Positions 55,464 to 64,000 of a stretch of 64,000 nucleotides of DNA are shown piece after piece. The position numbers were made by a program, and so were the translations under genes. Numbering within the stretch: position 1 is the stretch's first letter; each line of letters begins with the position of its first letter. Origin of the DNA: Alkalihalobacterium alkalinitrilicum (GTDB lineage Bacteria; Bacillota; Bacilli; Bacillales; Bacillaceae_F); contig NZ_KV917368.1 in the NCBI RefSeq assembly GCF_002019605.1, forward strand, positions 2,095,843-2,159,842, read 5' to 3'. The notes under the pieces were generated by a model. That model was not told where the DNA came from. It saw nothing but the letters and a program-made list of their open reading frames with translations, and did no database searches.

Positions 55464-55495
55464 AGTGTAGTCCTCCCTCATGAGTTTTGTCATCA

Positions 55496-55525
55496 TATCG
55501 TATGCGAATCCAATTTCGCATGTGC
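55496..55525 (-). promoter_or_regulatory. Sigma-K type promoter of spoVIF
   Basis: GCACA (55521-55525) and CATACGATA (55496-55504) 16 nt apart on the minus strand match the sigma-K pattern (AC ... CATAnnnTA). The start site would be about 25 nt before the TTG start codon. Confidence 0.65.
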
Positions 55526-55542
55526 ATGACTACTCATAAAAA

Positions 55543-55666
55543 GGAAAAGTGGAAGGCACTTGGTTAGCTCCGACCAGCAAATGTTCTGGCCGATAAAAGT
55601 CCGCTTTTTGACTTTCATCAGCCAGGTTATTTGACCTCGAGGAGCTAGTGCCTGGAGCTAGACAAT
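55543..55666 (+). repeat. Long imperfect hairpin repeat, family 2, full copy
   Basis: Arms AGGCACTTGGTTAGCTCC... and ...GGAGCTAGTGCCT pair to form a hairpin of about 110 nt, with CAAATGTTCTGGC / GCCAGGTTATTTG as inner helix. Elements of this appearance (GGAAGGCGCTTGG...GGAGCTAGACA) occur widely in Bacillaceae genomes. It occupies the gpsA-spoVIF gap together with a second, partial copy. Confidence 0.8.
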
Positions 55667-55713
55667 AGGAAAAGCGGAAGGCACTTGGTTGCTCCGACTA
55701 GCAAATGTTCTGC
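55667..55713 (+). repeat. Family 2 hairpin repeat, partial tandem copy
   Basis: AGGAAAAGCGGAAGGCACTT and the following GGTTGCTCCGACTAGCAAAT repeat the left arm of the preceding element with few changes and stop 15 nt before the gpsA stop codon. Confidence 0.8.
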
Positions 55714-55727
55714 TATCTTTAACTTCG

Positions 55728-56759
55728 CTATTTATTCGGAAGAAGCCCAGATAAATCTTCACCTTCATGTTTCTTGACACGTCCCATCAATTCTTCAACT
55801 GCATCTTCAGGTTTCTTACGACTGAATAATACTCCATATAAAGCACTCGTTATTGGCATTTCAACATTTACTTTTTTCGCCAGTAGGTATGCAGCTTCAG
55901 TCGTCCGAATTCCTTCAACAACCATACCCATTTGCTCAAGTACTTCGTCTATTGACATCCCTTTACCTAACATATTTCCTGCTCGCCAATTTCGACTATG
56001 CACACTCGTACATGTCACAATTAAATCGCCTAAGCCAGATAATCCTGAAAATGTTAGTGGATTAGCACCTAACTTAATACCAAGCCTTGCTATTTCAGCT
56101 AATCCTCTTGTCATTAATGCCGCTTTGGCATTATCTCCAAATCCTAACCCATCCGTTAAACCTGCACATAATGCAATAATATTCTTAAGAGCTCCTCCAA
56201 GTTCCACTCCAATTAGGTCTGCATTTGTGTACACTCGGAAACTCTGGTTCATGAATAAATCTTGTACATATTCTGCTGCATCCATATTCAAAGAGGAAAC
56301 CGTCACGGTTGTAGGTTGTCGTTGACTAACTTCTTCAGCATGACTCGGTCCTGATAAAACTACAACAGGATTAGAATTACCTTTCGGTAATTCTTCCTCG
56401 ATCATTTCTGAAATCCTTTTTGAAGATGATGGCTCAATACCTTTGCTGGCGTGAATAATTGGAATATCGGTCCGTAAATACGGAAGAATTAACTTAACAA
56501 CTGTTCGAATTGATTTTGTTGGTACAACAAGTAAAATCGCATCTGTATCCACTAATGTCATTCCAATGTCGGTAAATGCTTTAATATTATGAGGCAATTT
56601 TACGTCTGGTAAGTATTTATTATTTGTATGTAGGTCATTAATTTCAGTTATTTGGATCTCTCTTCGACCCCAAATTTTTACTTCATGATCATTATCTGCT
56701 AATACCATCGCTAGAGCGGTTCCCCAACTCCCAGCGCCTAATACAGCTATTTTTGACAT
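55728..56759 (-). CDS. gpsA: Glycerol-3-phosphate dehydrogenase [NAD(P)+]
   Basis: Makes sn-glycerol 3-phosphate from dihydroxyacetone phosphate for phospholipid synthesis. The 343-residue protein has the dinucleotide fold VLGAGSWGTALAMVLADN, VLSGPSHAEEV, and the catalytic lysine region VELGGALKNIIALCAG with NAKAALMTRGLAEIARLG. Located between plsY and the spore genes; a weak hairpin at 56814-56836 lies upstream. Confidence 0.97.
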   Translation of the reverse strand: MSKIAVLGAGSWGTALAMVLADNDHEVKIWGRREIQITEINDLHTNNKYLPDVKLPHNIKAFTDIGMTLVDTDAILLVVPTKSIRTVVKLILPYLRTDIPIIHASKGIEPSSSKRISEMIEEELPKGNSNPVVVLSGPSHAEEVSQRQPTTVTVSSLNMDAAEYVQDLFMNQSFRVYTNADLIGVELGGALKNIIALCAGLTDGLGFGDNAKAALMTRGLAEIARLGIKLGANPLTFSGLSGLGDLIVTCTSVHSRNWRAGNMLGKGMSIDEVLEQMGMVVEGIRTTEAAYLLAKKVNVEMPITSALYGVLFSRKKPEDAVEELMGRVKKHEGEDLSGLLPNK

Positions 56760-56813
56760 TTAACAATCCTCCTAACATCTAAACCTTCCTTAGTGGGAGA
56801 TAAATAAGCGAAA

Positions 56814-56836
56814 GGGAGAAAATAAGATTCTCTCCC
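56814..56836 (-). terminator. Weak hairpin between plsY and gpsA
   Basis: GGGAGAG..TCTCCC-type stem (6-7 bp) with a poor T-tail (TTTCGCTTATTT) on the minus strand; partial termination at most. Confidence 0.4.
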
Positions 56837-56860
56837 TCCATATAAATGATGTTTCCAATG

Positions 56861-57469
56861 TTAAGTTGTCGCTTTTTTACCAAGTTTACTTTCTTTTCCT
56901 TGAAGAAGACGAACAACATTTTGACGGTGTCTCCAAAAAGATAAGACTGTTACGGTTAAGCTTAAATAAAAGTAGGCCATTGGATAATTATATATATTCG
57001 CAAGCCATATGGTAGCAATCGTTGTCGCTACCATAAATAATAGTGATCCTAATGAAACAAATCGGGTGGTAGCAATACTAATAATAGCAATTACCCCTCC
57101 GATTAATGATGGAATAAAAACAATAGAAGCCATTACACCGATCGTTGTCGCAACCCCTTTTCCACCTCGAAAGCCATAATAGACGGGCCAGTTATGACCA
57201 AGAATGGCAGCTAAACCTGCAAGAGCAGGTGCCCAGCCAGGACCAACTATCCATAAGGTCACCAACACCGCAAATATTCCTTTCGCCATATCTAATAGTA
57301 AGACAGTAACTGCCGGGCCTACTCCCAGTAAACGTAGTGTGTTCGTAGCTCCAGCATTTCCACTACCGTGATGACGAATGTCAATCTTTTTAATTTTTTT
57401 TGTAATAATATAACTAAAACTAATTGAACCAATTAAGTAAGAAATAACAATTGCAATAATAATTTCCAT
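56861..57469 (-). CDS. plsY: Acyl-phosphate:glycerol-3-phosphate acyltransferase
   Basis: Integral-membrane enzyme that transfers an acyl group from acyl phosphate to glycerol 3-phosphate, using the product of the neighbouring GpsA. The 202-residue protein has five hydrophobic segments and the PlsY motifs GSGNAGATNTLRLLG, GHNWPVYYGFRGGKGVATTIG. In B. subtilis it lies elsewhere (yneS); here it is between der and gpsA. Confidence 0.96.
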   Translation of the reverse strand: MEIIIAIVISYLIGSISFSYIITKKIKKIDIRHHGSGNAGATNTLRLLGVGPAVTVLLLDMAKGIFAVLVTLWIVGPGWAPALAGLAAILGHNWPVYYGFRGGKGVATTIGVMASIVFIPSLIGGVIAIISIATTRFVSLGSLLFMVATTIATIWLANIYNYPMAYFYLSLTVTVLSFWRHRQNVVRLLQGKESKLGKKATT

Positions 57470-57642
57470 TACTCTCTCCCCTACTAACGATAAAGTGAAG
57501 CTTTACGAAAGTGCTCATTATCCTTCACTAATCCTAAAACCTACTATTTTTTTCATCTTTTTTCGTCAGTTAACTTCCAATGGACGAAGTGTTTTACATG
57601 CAACTTACAATTAGAGGCGTTTGTTCTGACCTAAAGCTCGAA

Positions 57643-58956
57643 TTATTCACTTTTTTTACGCGCAAAAATCTTAATTGGTGTTCCTTCGAACTCAAACGTT
57701 TGTCTTAAGCGGTTTTCAAGAAAGCGTTGATAAGAAAAATGCATTAATTCTGGTTCATTCACAAAGAAAACAAATGTTGGTGGTCCAACAGCTACTTGTG
57801 TTGCATAATTAATCTTGAGACGTTTCCCCTTGTCGGTAGGCGTTGGGTTCATAGCAACGGCATCCATTACCATATCATTTAAGACACTTGTCGAAACACG
57901 AAGATTGTGATTTTCTGATACCTTTTGAACTGTAGGCAATATATGTTGTAACCTTTGTTTTAATTTTGCTGATGTAAACAAGATTGGAGCATAACTTAAA
58001 AACAAGAAATGATCACGTATTTTTTGTTCGAAATTTTGCATCGTTTTATCATCTTTGGCAATTGCATCCCATTTGTTAACGACGATAATGACTGCACGTC
58101 CTGCTTCATGTGCGTAACCGGCAATTTTTTTATCTTGTTCGATGATACCTTCTTCTGCATTGATGACAACAAGAACTACATCAGAACGTTCTATTGCTTT
58201 TAAAGATCGGAGTACGCTATATTTCTCTGTCGTTTCATACACTTTTCCACGTTTTCTCATTCCTGCTGTATCAATAAGAACATATTCTTGTCCATCTCTT
58301 TGGAAAGGAGTATCTATAGCATCTCGGGTTGTGCCTGGGATATTACTAACAATCACTCTTTCTTCACCAAGTAACGCATTGACTAACGAAGACTTTCCAA
58401 CATTCGGACGACCAATTAAGGATATACGAATCGTATCTTCATCATACGGTTCATCTTCTTCATTTGGAAAATGCTTAATTACTTCATCAAGTAAGTCTCC
58501 TAACCCAAGACCGTGTGAACCTGAGATCGGTATCGGTTCTCCTAATCCTAACGAATAAAATTCATAGATTTTCTCTCTTTGTTCTGGATTATCAATTTTA
58601 TTCACACCTAGTACAACAGGTTTTTTAGACTTAAACAACATTTTGACTACTTCTTCATCAGCTCCTGTAATTCCTTCTCTACCGTTAACAATGAAAATAA
58701 TTACTTCAGCTTCTTTAATTGCAAGTTCAGCTTGTTCGCGCATTTGAACTAATAATGGCTCATCACTTAACTCAATTCCACCAGTATCAATTAGGTTAAA
58801 TTCACGATTTAACCATTCTCCAGAGCTATAAATTCGATCACGAGTAACGCCTGGCATGTCCTCCACTATTGCAACTCGCTCCCCAACAATACGGTTAAAG
58901 ATCGTAGACTTACCTACATTTGGGCGCCCTACAATAGCAACAACTGGTTTTGGCAT
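57643..58956 (-). CDS. der: Ribosome biogenesis GTPase Der (EngA)
   Basis: Tandem GTPase needed for assembly of the 50S subunit. The 437 residues hold two G domains: first [27 protein letters not shown]; second [31 protein letters not shown]; then a C-terminal KH-like domain (about 350-437). Length is normal for Bacillus. Confidence 0.98.
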   Translation of the reverse strand: MPKPVVAIVGRPNVGKSTIFNRIVGERVAIVEDMPGVTRDRIYSSGEWLNREFNLIDTGGIELSDEPLLVQMREQAELAIKEAEVIIFIVNGREGITGADEEVVKMLFKSKKPVVLGVNKIDNPEQREKIYEFYSLGLGEPIPISGSHGLGLGDLLDEVIKHFPNEEDEPYDEDTIRISLIGRPNVGKSSLVNALLGEERVIVSNIPGTTRDAIDTPFQRDGQEYVLIDTAGMRKRGKVYETTEKYSVLRSLKAIERSDVVLVVINAEEGIIEQDKKIAGYAHEAGRAVIIVVNKWDAIAKDDKTMQNFEQKIRDHFLFLSYAPILFTSAKLKQRLQHILPTVQKVSENHNLRVSTSVLNDMVMDAVAMNPTPTDKGKRLKINYATQVAVGPPTFVFFVNEPELMHFSYQRFLENRLRQTFEFEGTPIKIFARKKSE

Positions 58957-59137
58957 ATCCTCACTACCTTTCTTTCTATATTTACATTTACAATTTTTGT
59001 TTGTTATGCGGATGATTTTGGTAACACAACTAATCTATTCTAACAAACTTAATAGGCATTCGCCAATTAAATTTATTGAATATCATTCAATACAAGGATA
59101 CGTTCAAATAGATCAATTAAAAGAGCCATTTATAGTA

Positions 59138-59749
59138 TTAACGAAAAACACGAATATCTTTCCCTCTAGAAGAAGGGAGTTTTCTTACATACTGACTCAT
59201 AATTTCACAGAACTGTTCAAATATATGCCAACTGATTATGAAAGCACAAGAAATAGCTATTATATCAAAAAAATTCCCAGTTCCAAGTGGTTGAATTCCG
59301 TAAATTGTCGTAAGAAATTGCTTGAATAATAATTCACCTTGAACAAGACCTGAAATTGAAACCACAAGTCTGCCACGGAAATCTTTTACTAAGACAATGG
59401 TTATAATAGCAACTAAGGTTGCAATAACCCACATCTTATCGATAATTAAAAACATAACAGGGTCATAAAGTTCTACTAAATGGAGACCTGCAAATAAAAA
59501 CGTGATGACCATTGAAACAAAGAGTGTGTATAATATTGTAAAAAATTTATATTTTGAAATAAGCCAATAACAAAGAAGCGTTACAAGTAAATAAGCTAAT
59601 GAAACCTCATACATCGCGACTGGAATCGTTTTAGAATATACTACAATAATTGCAAGCAGCCAAAAAGCTAACCATGTTCGAATTTTCGATTTTTTTAAGT
59701 AAAACGTTGTAATGATCCAGCTTATCCACATAAACCAAATCCCCTCCAT
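59138..59749 (-). CDS. yphA: YphA family membrane protein
   Basis: Start at the ATG at 59749 (GGTGGTGAG upstream) gives 203 residues, with six to seven hydrophobic segments and a basic C-terminal tail (SQYVRKLPSSRGKDIRVFR). It matches YphA of B. subtilis by position between der and ypzI/fni and by its pattern. Function is unknown. Its 3' neighbour der is 180 nt away without a visible terminator. Confidence 0.8.
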   Translation of the reverse strand: MEGIWFMWISWIITTFYLKKSKIRTWLAFWLLAIIVVYSKTIPVAMYEVSLAYLLVTLLCYWLISKYKFFTILYTLFVSMVITFLFAGLHLVELYDPVMFLIIDKMWVIATLVAIITIVLVKDFRGRLVVSISGLVQGELLFKQFLTTIYGIQPLGTGNFFDIIAISCAFIISWHIFEQFCEIMSQYVRKLPSSRGKDIRVFR

Positions 59750-59871
59750 ACACTCACCACCTATCTTTACCATTATGTACAATTCTAAAAATGATAATCA
59801 TCTACGTATAAAATAGAAAAGATGTGAGACACTACTCAGGATTCATAGTTACTTGTAAGGAGGAAGAAAAT

Positions 59872-60003
59872 ATGGGAAAAGATCGTCAAGAGAAAAAACT
59901 AAGAAAATCCGATAAAGTAGAACTAGACAGGGATCAAGCTTTAAAATACGGTGGGGCAACTAAACTTGAAGGTCCTGACGAAGCAAAAAAACGCCAAAGA
60001 TAA
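59872..60003 (+). CDS. ypzI: YpzI-type small charged protein
   Basis: A 43-residue plus-strand ORF with an excellent AAGGAGGA site: MGKDRQEKKLRKSDKVELDR then DQALKYGGATKLEGPDEAKK. It is highly charged and lacks hydrophobic residues, as the YpzI family does. The family is short, conserved in Bacillaceae and of unknown function. It ends before a bidirectional terminator. Confidence 0.85.
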   Translation: MGKDRQEKKLRKSDKVELDRDQALKYGGATKLEGPDEAKKRQR

Positions 60004-60078
60004 GTGTAGCATTTGGGTAGGCACATAGTTTTGAAAAATTTTAATTGAAATGCTTTAAGAAGTTAAGTACATGACAGA

Positions 60079-60104
60079 GAAAAGAGGCCACTAGGCCTCT
60101 TTTC
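60079..60104. terminator. Bidirectional terminator between ypzI and fni
   Basis: Perfect stem GAAAAGAGGCC / GGCCTCTTTTC with a 4-nt loop between convergent genes. Confidence 0.9.
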
Positions 60105-60110
60105 GTTCTA

Positions 60111-61172
60111 CTATCTTCTACTATACTCTTCTGGTGATAGTCCTCGTTGTTGTAGCCAATGATAGGTTGGCCCACTAATGACTAAAGGTGTCTTCTGTAA
60201 ATCAGCAATAATATTCGCTCCTAAAGCAGTCATAAGAAGTTTAATATCCTCATGCATACTTTCGATTTCTTGAACTAAGGCTCCTTCACCTTCATCGATT
60301 AAAATTTTCAAGAAATGACCAGCTATACCTGTTGCATCTGCACCTAAGGCGAGAGACTTAACAATATCAAGAACATTTTGAACTCCACCGGATGAAATAA
60401 CATGTAAATGAGGCTGACTCTTTGTTATTTCAACAAGAGATGCTGTTGTATTAATTCCCCAATCATTAAAAAACTGAAGTGTTTTTTTACGACGCATATT
60501 TTCAATTTTCGAGAAATTGGTACCACCGTACCCACCTACATCTACAATAGAAACACCAGCATCCACTAATTTTTTTGCAGACTCTTTACTCATGCCATAA
60601 CCTACTTCTTTAACAATAACTGGGATAGGTAGGGCATGGACAATCTTCTCGATCCGATCAATTGCCCCTGTAAAATCTCGATCTCCTTCTGGCATCACGA
60701 GTTCTTGAACGACATTAAGATGGATTTGTAAAGCGTTTGCCTCAAGCATATCAGCTGCAACCTTAGCTTGCTCAACAGTCGCTTCACTGCCTAAGTTTCC
60801 GATAATAATTCCCTTTGGATTCGCTTTTCTTACAATGCTATATGTATCACGTTCTTCAATATTTTTTATTGCTGCCATTTGAGAACCAACAGCCATGCCT
60901 ATGTTTGTCGCTTTTGCTACTTCAGCAAACCGCTGATTGATATCTTTTGTTCGTTCCCCACCGCCACCTGTCATTGCATTGATAAAAATCGGCGAACTTA
61001 GTGAAAGTTCGCCGATAGTAGTAGATATATCAATACTTTGAAAATTACTATTAGGCAGGGTTTGATGAACTAACTGAATATCATTAAATCCATGATTTCT
61101 TTCTTGACCAGTATCGATAGCATGGATAATATGTTCGTTTTTCCTGACTGAACGAAGTGTCAACATCATCAC
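60111..61172 (-). CDS. fni: Type 2 isopentenyl-diphosphate delta-isomerase
   Basis: FMN-dependent isomerase that interconverts IPP and DMAPP, precursors of the HepST product. The 353-residue barrel has RKNEHIIHAI, SSPIFINAMTGGG, VGSQMAA, LQIHLNVVQELVMPEGDRDF, VIVKEVGYGMS, DVGGYGGTNFSKIE and the glycine-rich ISSGGVQNVLDIV. The exact start is uncertain: GTG at 61172, ATG at 61169 or 61166, or TTG at 61163, the last best spaced from AGGTG. It abuts ypfD directly. Confidence 0.94.
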   Translation of the reverse strand: MMMLTLRSVRKNEHIIHAIDTGQERNHGFNDIQLVHQTLPNSNFQSIDISTTIGELSLSSPIFINAMTGGGGERTKDINQRFAEVAKATNIGMAVGSQMAAIKNIEERDTYSIVRKANPKGIIIGNLGSEATVEQAKVAADMLEANALQIHLNVVQELVMPEGDRDFTGAIDRIEKIVHALPIPVIVKEVGYGMSKESAKKLVDAGVSIVDVGGYGGTNFSKIENMRRKKTLQFFNDWGINTTASLVEITKSQPHLHVISSGGVQNVLDIVKSLALGADATGIAGHFLKILIDEGEGALVQEIESMHEDIKLLMTALGANIIADLQKTPLVISGPTYHWLQQRGLSPEEYSRR

Positions 61173-62318
61173 CTACGATTTATACTTTTTTAATTGATCT
61201 CCAATCATGTCTCCTAAAGAGAACCCTGTATGTTCATCTTCCATTTTCGTATATTGTTCTGATACTTCTTCAACAGCATCTTCTTCGAGGGCGCGAATAC
61301 TTAAAGATATTCGTTTATCACCTAGATTGATATCAAGAACTTTTGCTTGGACCTTATCTCCCTCAGATAATACCTCTTGAGGTGTTCCAATATGGCGATT
61401 GGCAATTTGTGAGATATGAACAAGACCTTCGACACCAGGAGCGACTTCTACAAATGCACCGAAAGAAACAAGACGTTTAACCGTTCCATCGATGACATCA
61501 CCTGCTTTGATTTCACCTGCAACCGTTTCCCATGGTCCTGGTAACGTATCTTTTAATGATAAAGATACTCTCTCTTTAGTAGCATCTACAGCTAATACTT
61601 TGACTTTTACTAGATCTCCTTCTTTTACAACATCAGATGGTTTTTCAACTCGATGATGAGCTAGTTGAGAAATATGTACAAGCCCGTCAACTCCACCTAA
61701 ATCTACAAATGCACCAAAATCTGTTAAACGTTGGACTGTTCCTTCGACAACATCGCCTTCTTTTAACGAATGAAGTACTGATAGTTTCTTCGCATTCACC
61801 TCTTCATCTAAAACAGCACGTTGTGATAGGATGAGCTTATTGTTTTCTGGCTCCATTTCAACTACTTTAAGACGTAACGTTCGTCCTTTATAGTCAGAAA
61901 AGTCTTCTACAAAATGTCTTTCAACTAGTGATGCAGGAATAAAACCTCTAACTCCTAAATCAACGACGAGGCCACCTTTAACAACGTCCGCAACTTGCGC
62001 TTCAATGGTTTGTTGATTTTCAAACTTTTCCTTTAAATCTACCCAAGCCTGTTCTGCTTGAACTGCACGTTTGGAAAGTACAAGCTCATCATCTTGTAAC
62101 TTAGTTACTTTTAATTCAACTTCATCTCCAACGTTTAAAACATCGCTTACCTTTTCGACGTGAAGGCTTGACAACTCACTAATTGGAATAATGCCATCCA
62201 CTTTAAACCCAACATCTACAAAAGCTTGTTTATCCTCTACCTTTGTAACTTTTCCAGTTACAGTGTCACCTACGTTAAAAGACTTAATTGTCATTTCACT
62301 GTTCATTTCTTCCACCAT
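61173..62318 (-). CDS. ypfD: S1-domain RNA-binding protein (RpsA homologue YpfD)
   Basis: A 381-residue protein with four S1 domains (about residues 14-85, 102-170, 187-256 and 272-343); the last two are typical ([40 protein letters not shown]), while the first two are more diverged. In low-GC Gram-positives this protein has fewer S1 repeats than E. coli S1 and is not a stable ribosomal protein. AAGGAGG precedes the ATG. It lies between plsC and fni. Confidence 0.95.
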   Translation of the reverse strand: MVEEMNSEMTIKSFNVGDTVTGKVTKVEDKQAFVDVGFKVDGIIPISELSSLHVEKVSDVLNVGDEVELKVTKLQDDELVLSKRAVQAEQAWVDLKEKFENQQTIEAQVADVVKGGLVVDLGVRGFIPASLVERHFVEDFSDYKGRTLRLKVVEMEPENNKLILSQRAVLDEEVNAKKLSVLHSLKEGDVVEGTVQRLTDFGAFVDLGGVDGLVHISQLAHHRVEKPSDVVKEGDLVKVKVLAVDATKERVSLSLKDTLPGPWETVAGEIKAGDVIDGTVKRLVSFGAFVEVAPGVEGLVHISQIANRHIGTPQEVLSEGDKVQAKVLDINLGDKRISLSIRALEEDAVEEVSEQYTKMEDEHTGFSLGDMIGDQLKKYKS

Positions 62319-62414
62319 TGACGATTGCCTCCTTCAATACCCATTTCATAGGGACGATAATGCTAATTTTTTATTACACCTTTCACATAGTGAAAGAGCT
62401 GTGCCAAGAAAAAT

Positions 62415-63002
62415 TTATTGTGATTTATGTGTATGTAGAATGTCTCCAATTGCTTTCATTATATAGTCTGTTACTTCTCCTGCAGAGGCTTTAGCCACAC
62501 GTAGACTCTCCATTTCTAAAGGTTTACCGTAGATTACTTTTAGCTTATTAAACGGTTTATATGTTCCGATAATTGCACACGGTATGACGACAGCATCGGT
62601 ACGTAATGCAAAAAAACCAGCTCCCGCTAATCCCTTCCCTAATGTGCCATCTTTGCTCCTAGTGCCTTCTGGAAAAAGCCCTAGAGCTTCTCCGTCTTTT
62701 AAAATTTTTAATCCTAGCTTCAAAGCTTGTTTGTCCCCTGAACCTCTTTTTACAGGAAAAGCGCCTACCCCTGCTACAAGACGTCCTAATACGGGAACCT
62801 TAAACAGTTCTGCTTTTGCCATGTAATGAACTTTTCTTGGAACGTAAGAACCTAAAAAAGGAGGGTCAAAGTAATGAATATGGTTACAACATAATAAAAC
62901 AGGGCCATCTTTAGGTATATTCTCTAATCCAATTGTTTCTACTCGGTAAGTTGTAGAGAAAAACGACCTAAACAAACCTCGTCCAAATACATATAAATTC
63001 AT
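62415..63002 (-). CDS. plsC: 1-acyl-sn-glycerol-3-phosphate acyltransferase
   Basis: Acylates lysophosphatidic acid to phosphatidic acid. The 195 residues include the H-x4-D catalytic box in CCNHIHYFDPPFLG, the substrate motif FPEGTRSKDG and VIPCAIIGT. The sequence begins with a hydrophobic, membrane-associated stretch. Its start is 5 nt after the cmk stop, so the two are one transcript; gpsA and plsY of the same pathway are nearby. Confidence 0.95.
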   Translation of the reverse strand: MNLYVFGRGLFRSFFSTTYRVETIGLENIPKDGPVLLCCNHIHYFDPPFLGSYVPRKVHYMAKAELFKVPVLGRLVAGVGAFPVKRGSGDKQALKLGLKILKDGEALGLFPEGTRSKDGTLGKGLAGAGFFALRTDAVVIPCAIIGTYKPFNKLKVIYGKPLEMESLRVAKASAGEVTDYIMKAIGDILHTHKSQ

Positions 63003-63007
63003 GAAAT

Positions 63008-63679
63008 TTAGAACCTCTCCTCAACTAAATGTAAAATATTATCTACTACTTCAGGTATCGTCATGTGAGTTGAATCAATAACAACCGCATCCGCTGCTTT
63101 CTGCAATGGAGCGAACTTGCGATTGGAATCTAATTCATCCCGACGAGCAATTTCTTCTTTTAATTTTTCGTAATCAGAAGGGTAACCTTTTTGAATGTTT
63201 TCTTCATGTCTTCTTTTCGCACGCTCTTCAACTGAAGCTGTTAGAAATACTTTAACCTCTGCTTTCGGGAGAACAAAAGTACCAATATCTCTTCCATCCA
63301 TTACGGTTCCACCATTTTCCGCTAATGTTTGTTGTTGCTTTACCATCTCTTTACGTACTTCTTCATGACCAGCTACGATTGATACTGTGTTAGTCACTTC
63401 ACTTGACCGGATTTCTTCTGTCACTTCATCTTCGTTTACAAATACTGAAGTGCCCGATGTTGTTGGTTTCAATACAATTGAAACTCGGTCAAGTAATTCC
63501 CTTAATTTCTTTCCATTTTTAGGGTCAATTGAATGTTTCAATGCAATATAAGTTAAAGCACGATACATTGCCCCTGTATCAATATATAAATACGTCAGCT
63601 GTTCAGCTACCATTTTGGCAACGGTACTCTTTCCAGCACCTGCTGGTCCATCAATTGCTATATTTGTTTTTCGACTCAT
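63008..63679 (-). CDS. cmk: Cytidylate kinase
   Basis: Phosphorylates CMP and dCMP. The 223-residue P-loop kinase has IDGPAGAGKSTVAKMVA, the CMP-binding YIDTGAMYRALTYIALK, TVMDGRDIGTFVLPKAEVKVF and EIARRDELDSNRKFAPL. It is the first gene of the cmk-plsC-ypfD-fni series, with a promoter upstream. Confidence 0.97.
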   Translation of the reverse strand: MSRKTNIAIDGPAGAGKSTVAKMVAEQLTYLYIDTGAMYRALTYIALKHSIDPKNGKKLRELLDRVSIVLKPTTSGTSVFVNEDEVTEEIRSSEVTNTVSIVAGHEEVRKEMVKQQQTLAENGGTVMDGRDIGTFVLPKAEVKVFLTASVEERAKRRHEENIQKGYPSDYEKLKEEIARRDELDSNRKFAPLQKAADAVVIDSTHMTIPEVVDNILHLVEERF

Positions 63680-63753
63680 AATACACCTCTACTACATTCC
63701 ATGTCAGTTATTCAATTGCTGTTCCAATAAAGGTAAAATAATCTAATAACACT

Positions 63754-63781
63754 ATCATATCATACCATAATTAGCTAACAA
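63754..63781 (-). promoter_or_regulatory. Promoter of cmk
   Basis: TTGTTA (63776-63781) and TATGAT (63754-63759) 16 nt apart on the minus strand, about 75 nt before the cmk ATG. Confidence 0.5.
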
Positions 63782-63796
63782 AGGTCTAACTATTCA

Positions 63797-63835
63797 AACT
63801 AATTAACTAATTAACTAATTAACTAATTAACTAAT
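63797..63835. repeat. Tandem octamer repeat
   Basis: AACTAATT is repeated head to tail 4.9 times without error. It lies just upstream of the cmk promoter region. Confidence 0.9.
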
Positions 63836-63848
63836 CTTCTTCACTTCT

Positions 63849-63945
63849 ATAAAGTGAAACTCCATCGTGAAGGCTCTGATGGTCATTTGAGACCCACACT
63901 GTGTGGGTCTCACGATTGTTACCATAGGACGTGGCGCATTATTGC
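63849..63945 (+). repeat. Dispersed structured repeat, copy 3 (5' part only)
   Basis: Begins ATAAAGTGAAACTCCATC, then GAGACCCACACTGTGTGGGTCTC and ACCATAGGACGTGGC. It matches the first half of copies 1 and 2 but not their 3' end. No gene was found in 63680-64000. Confidence 0.75.
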
Positions 63946-64000
63946 TAATACTCTCTTTTTATCAATAATTGTTTTTCAAAACAAAACCGAATGATTTTTT

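Noticed and set aside
59795-59812. Fur-box-like TGATAATCAT before ypzI
   Set aside because: Only the left half fits the 7-1-7 pattern; the right half matches at 3 of 7 positions, and ypzI has no known iron link.
63797-63835. CRISPR-like array
   Set aside because: Octamers are contiguous with no spacers, and no cas genes are in the window.

Overview
This is an essentially complete stretch of chromosome from a low-GC, endospore-forming member of the Bacillaceae. The gene order closely follows the Bacillus subtilis segment from dynA/ypoC/nth/dnaD/asnS through pan, birA, cca, bshA, dapB, qcr, the aro-trp supraoperon, hep/men, mtrAB and spoIVA to der, ypfD and cmk. Sporulation genes (spoIVA, spoVIF), TRAP-based trp control, bacillithiol synthesis and a Rieske/cytochrome b-c complex all fit. 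The exact genus cannot be fixed from this window. I saw no tRNA, rRNA, CRISPR array, prophage or intact insertion sequence. Nearly all genes are on the minus strand; only a YitT-family gene, ypzI and one unrecognised 56-codon ORF are on the plus strand.

Layout, left to right (minus-strand transcription runs right to left). 1-7.5 kb: dynA (3'-truncated by the window edge), ypoC, nth, dnaD, asnS, aspB, ypmB, ypmA. 7.5-14.2 kb: an MtaD-type deaminase, a lipoprotein with a decayed metallo-beta-lactamase fold, dinG and a TPR protein; the lipoprotein and TPR genes are not part of the B. subtilis order. 14.2-21.5 kb: panBCD with an attenuator-like panB leader, birA, cca, bshA (without bshB1), mgsA, dapB, ypjD. 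21.5-31.1 kb: YitT and YugP family membrane proteins, ypjB, ypjA, qcrABC, ypiF, ypiB, ypiA and an unusual amidohydrolase-like gene. 31.2-31.4 kb: a strong promoter followed about 100 nt later by a strong terminator, a candidate small RNA. 31.4-44.1 kb: the supraoperon aroC-aroB-aroH-trpEDCFBA-hisC-tyrA-aroE, with a full TRAP leader before trpE. 44.3-51.9 kb: cheR, ndk, heptaprenyl diphosphate synthase (hepS/hepT), menG and an inserted mqnA-ubiX-ubiA block, then mtrB (TRAP) and folE. 52.2-64 kb: spoIVA, yphF, yphE, spoVIF, gpsA, plsY, der, yphA, ypzI, fni, ypfD, plsC and cmk.

How the genes work together. The aro-trp genes make chorismate, tryptophan, phenylalanine and tyrosine precursors; TRAP, encoded 10 kb upstream, should control them through the leader at 41.06-41.42 kb. 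Chorismate also feeds menaquinone. The mqnA-ubiX-ubiA insertion beside hepT, menG and hepS indicates the futalosine route rather than the classical Men route, and the MtaD-type deaminase may serve the same route. Menaquinone feeds the QcrABC complex. fni, hepS and hepT supply the isoprenoid tail; gpsA, plsY and plsC build phosphatidic acid.

The most interesting non-gene signals are: the candidate small RNA with a CU-rich anti-Shine-Dalgarno loop next to aroE; a second group of TRAP-like triplets directly after aroH; a roughly 200-bp dispersed repeat in three copies whose hairpins appear to covary; a second, different hairpin repeat next to gpsA; and an attenuator-like leader before panB. Start codons were moved from the longest reading frame wherever a Shine-Dalgarno sequence clearly favoured an inner start.
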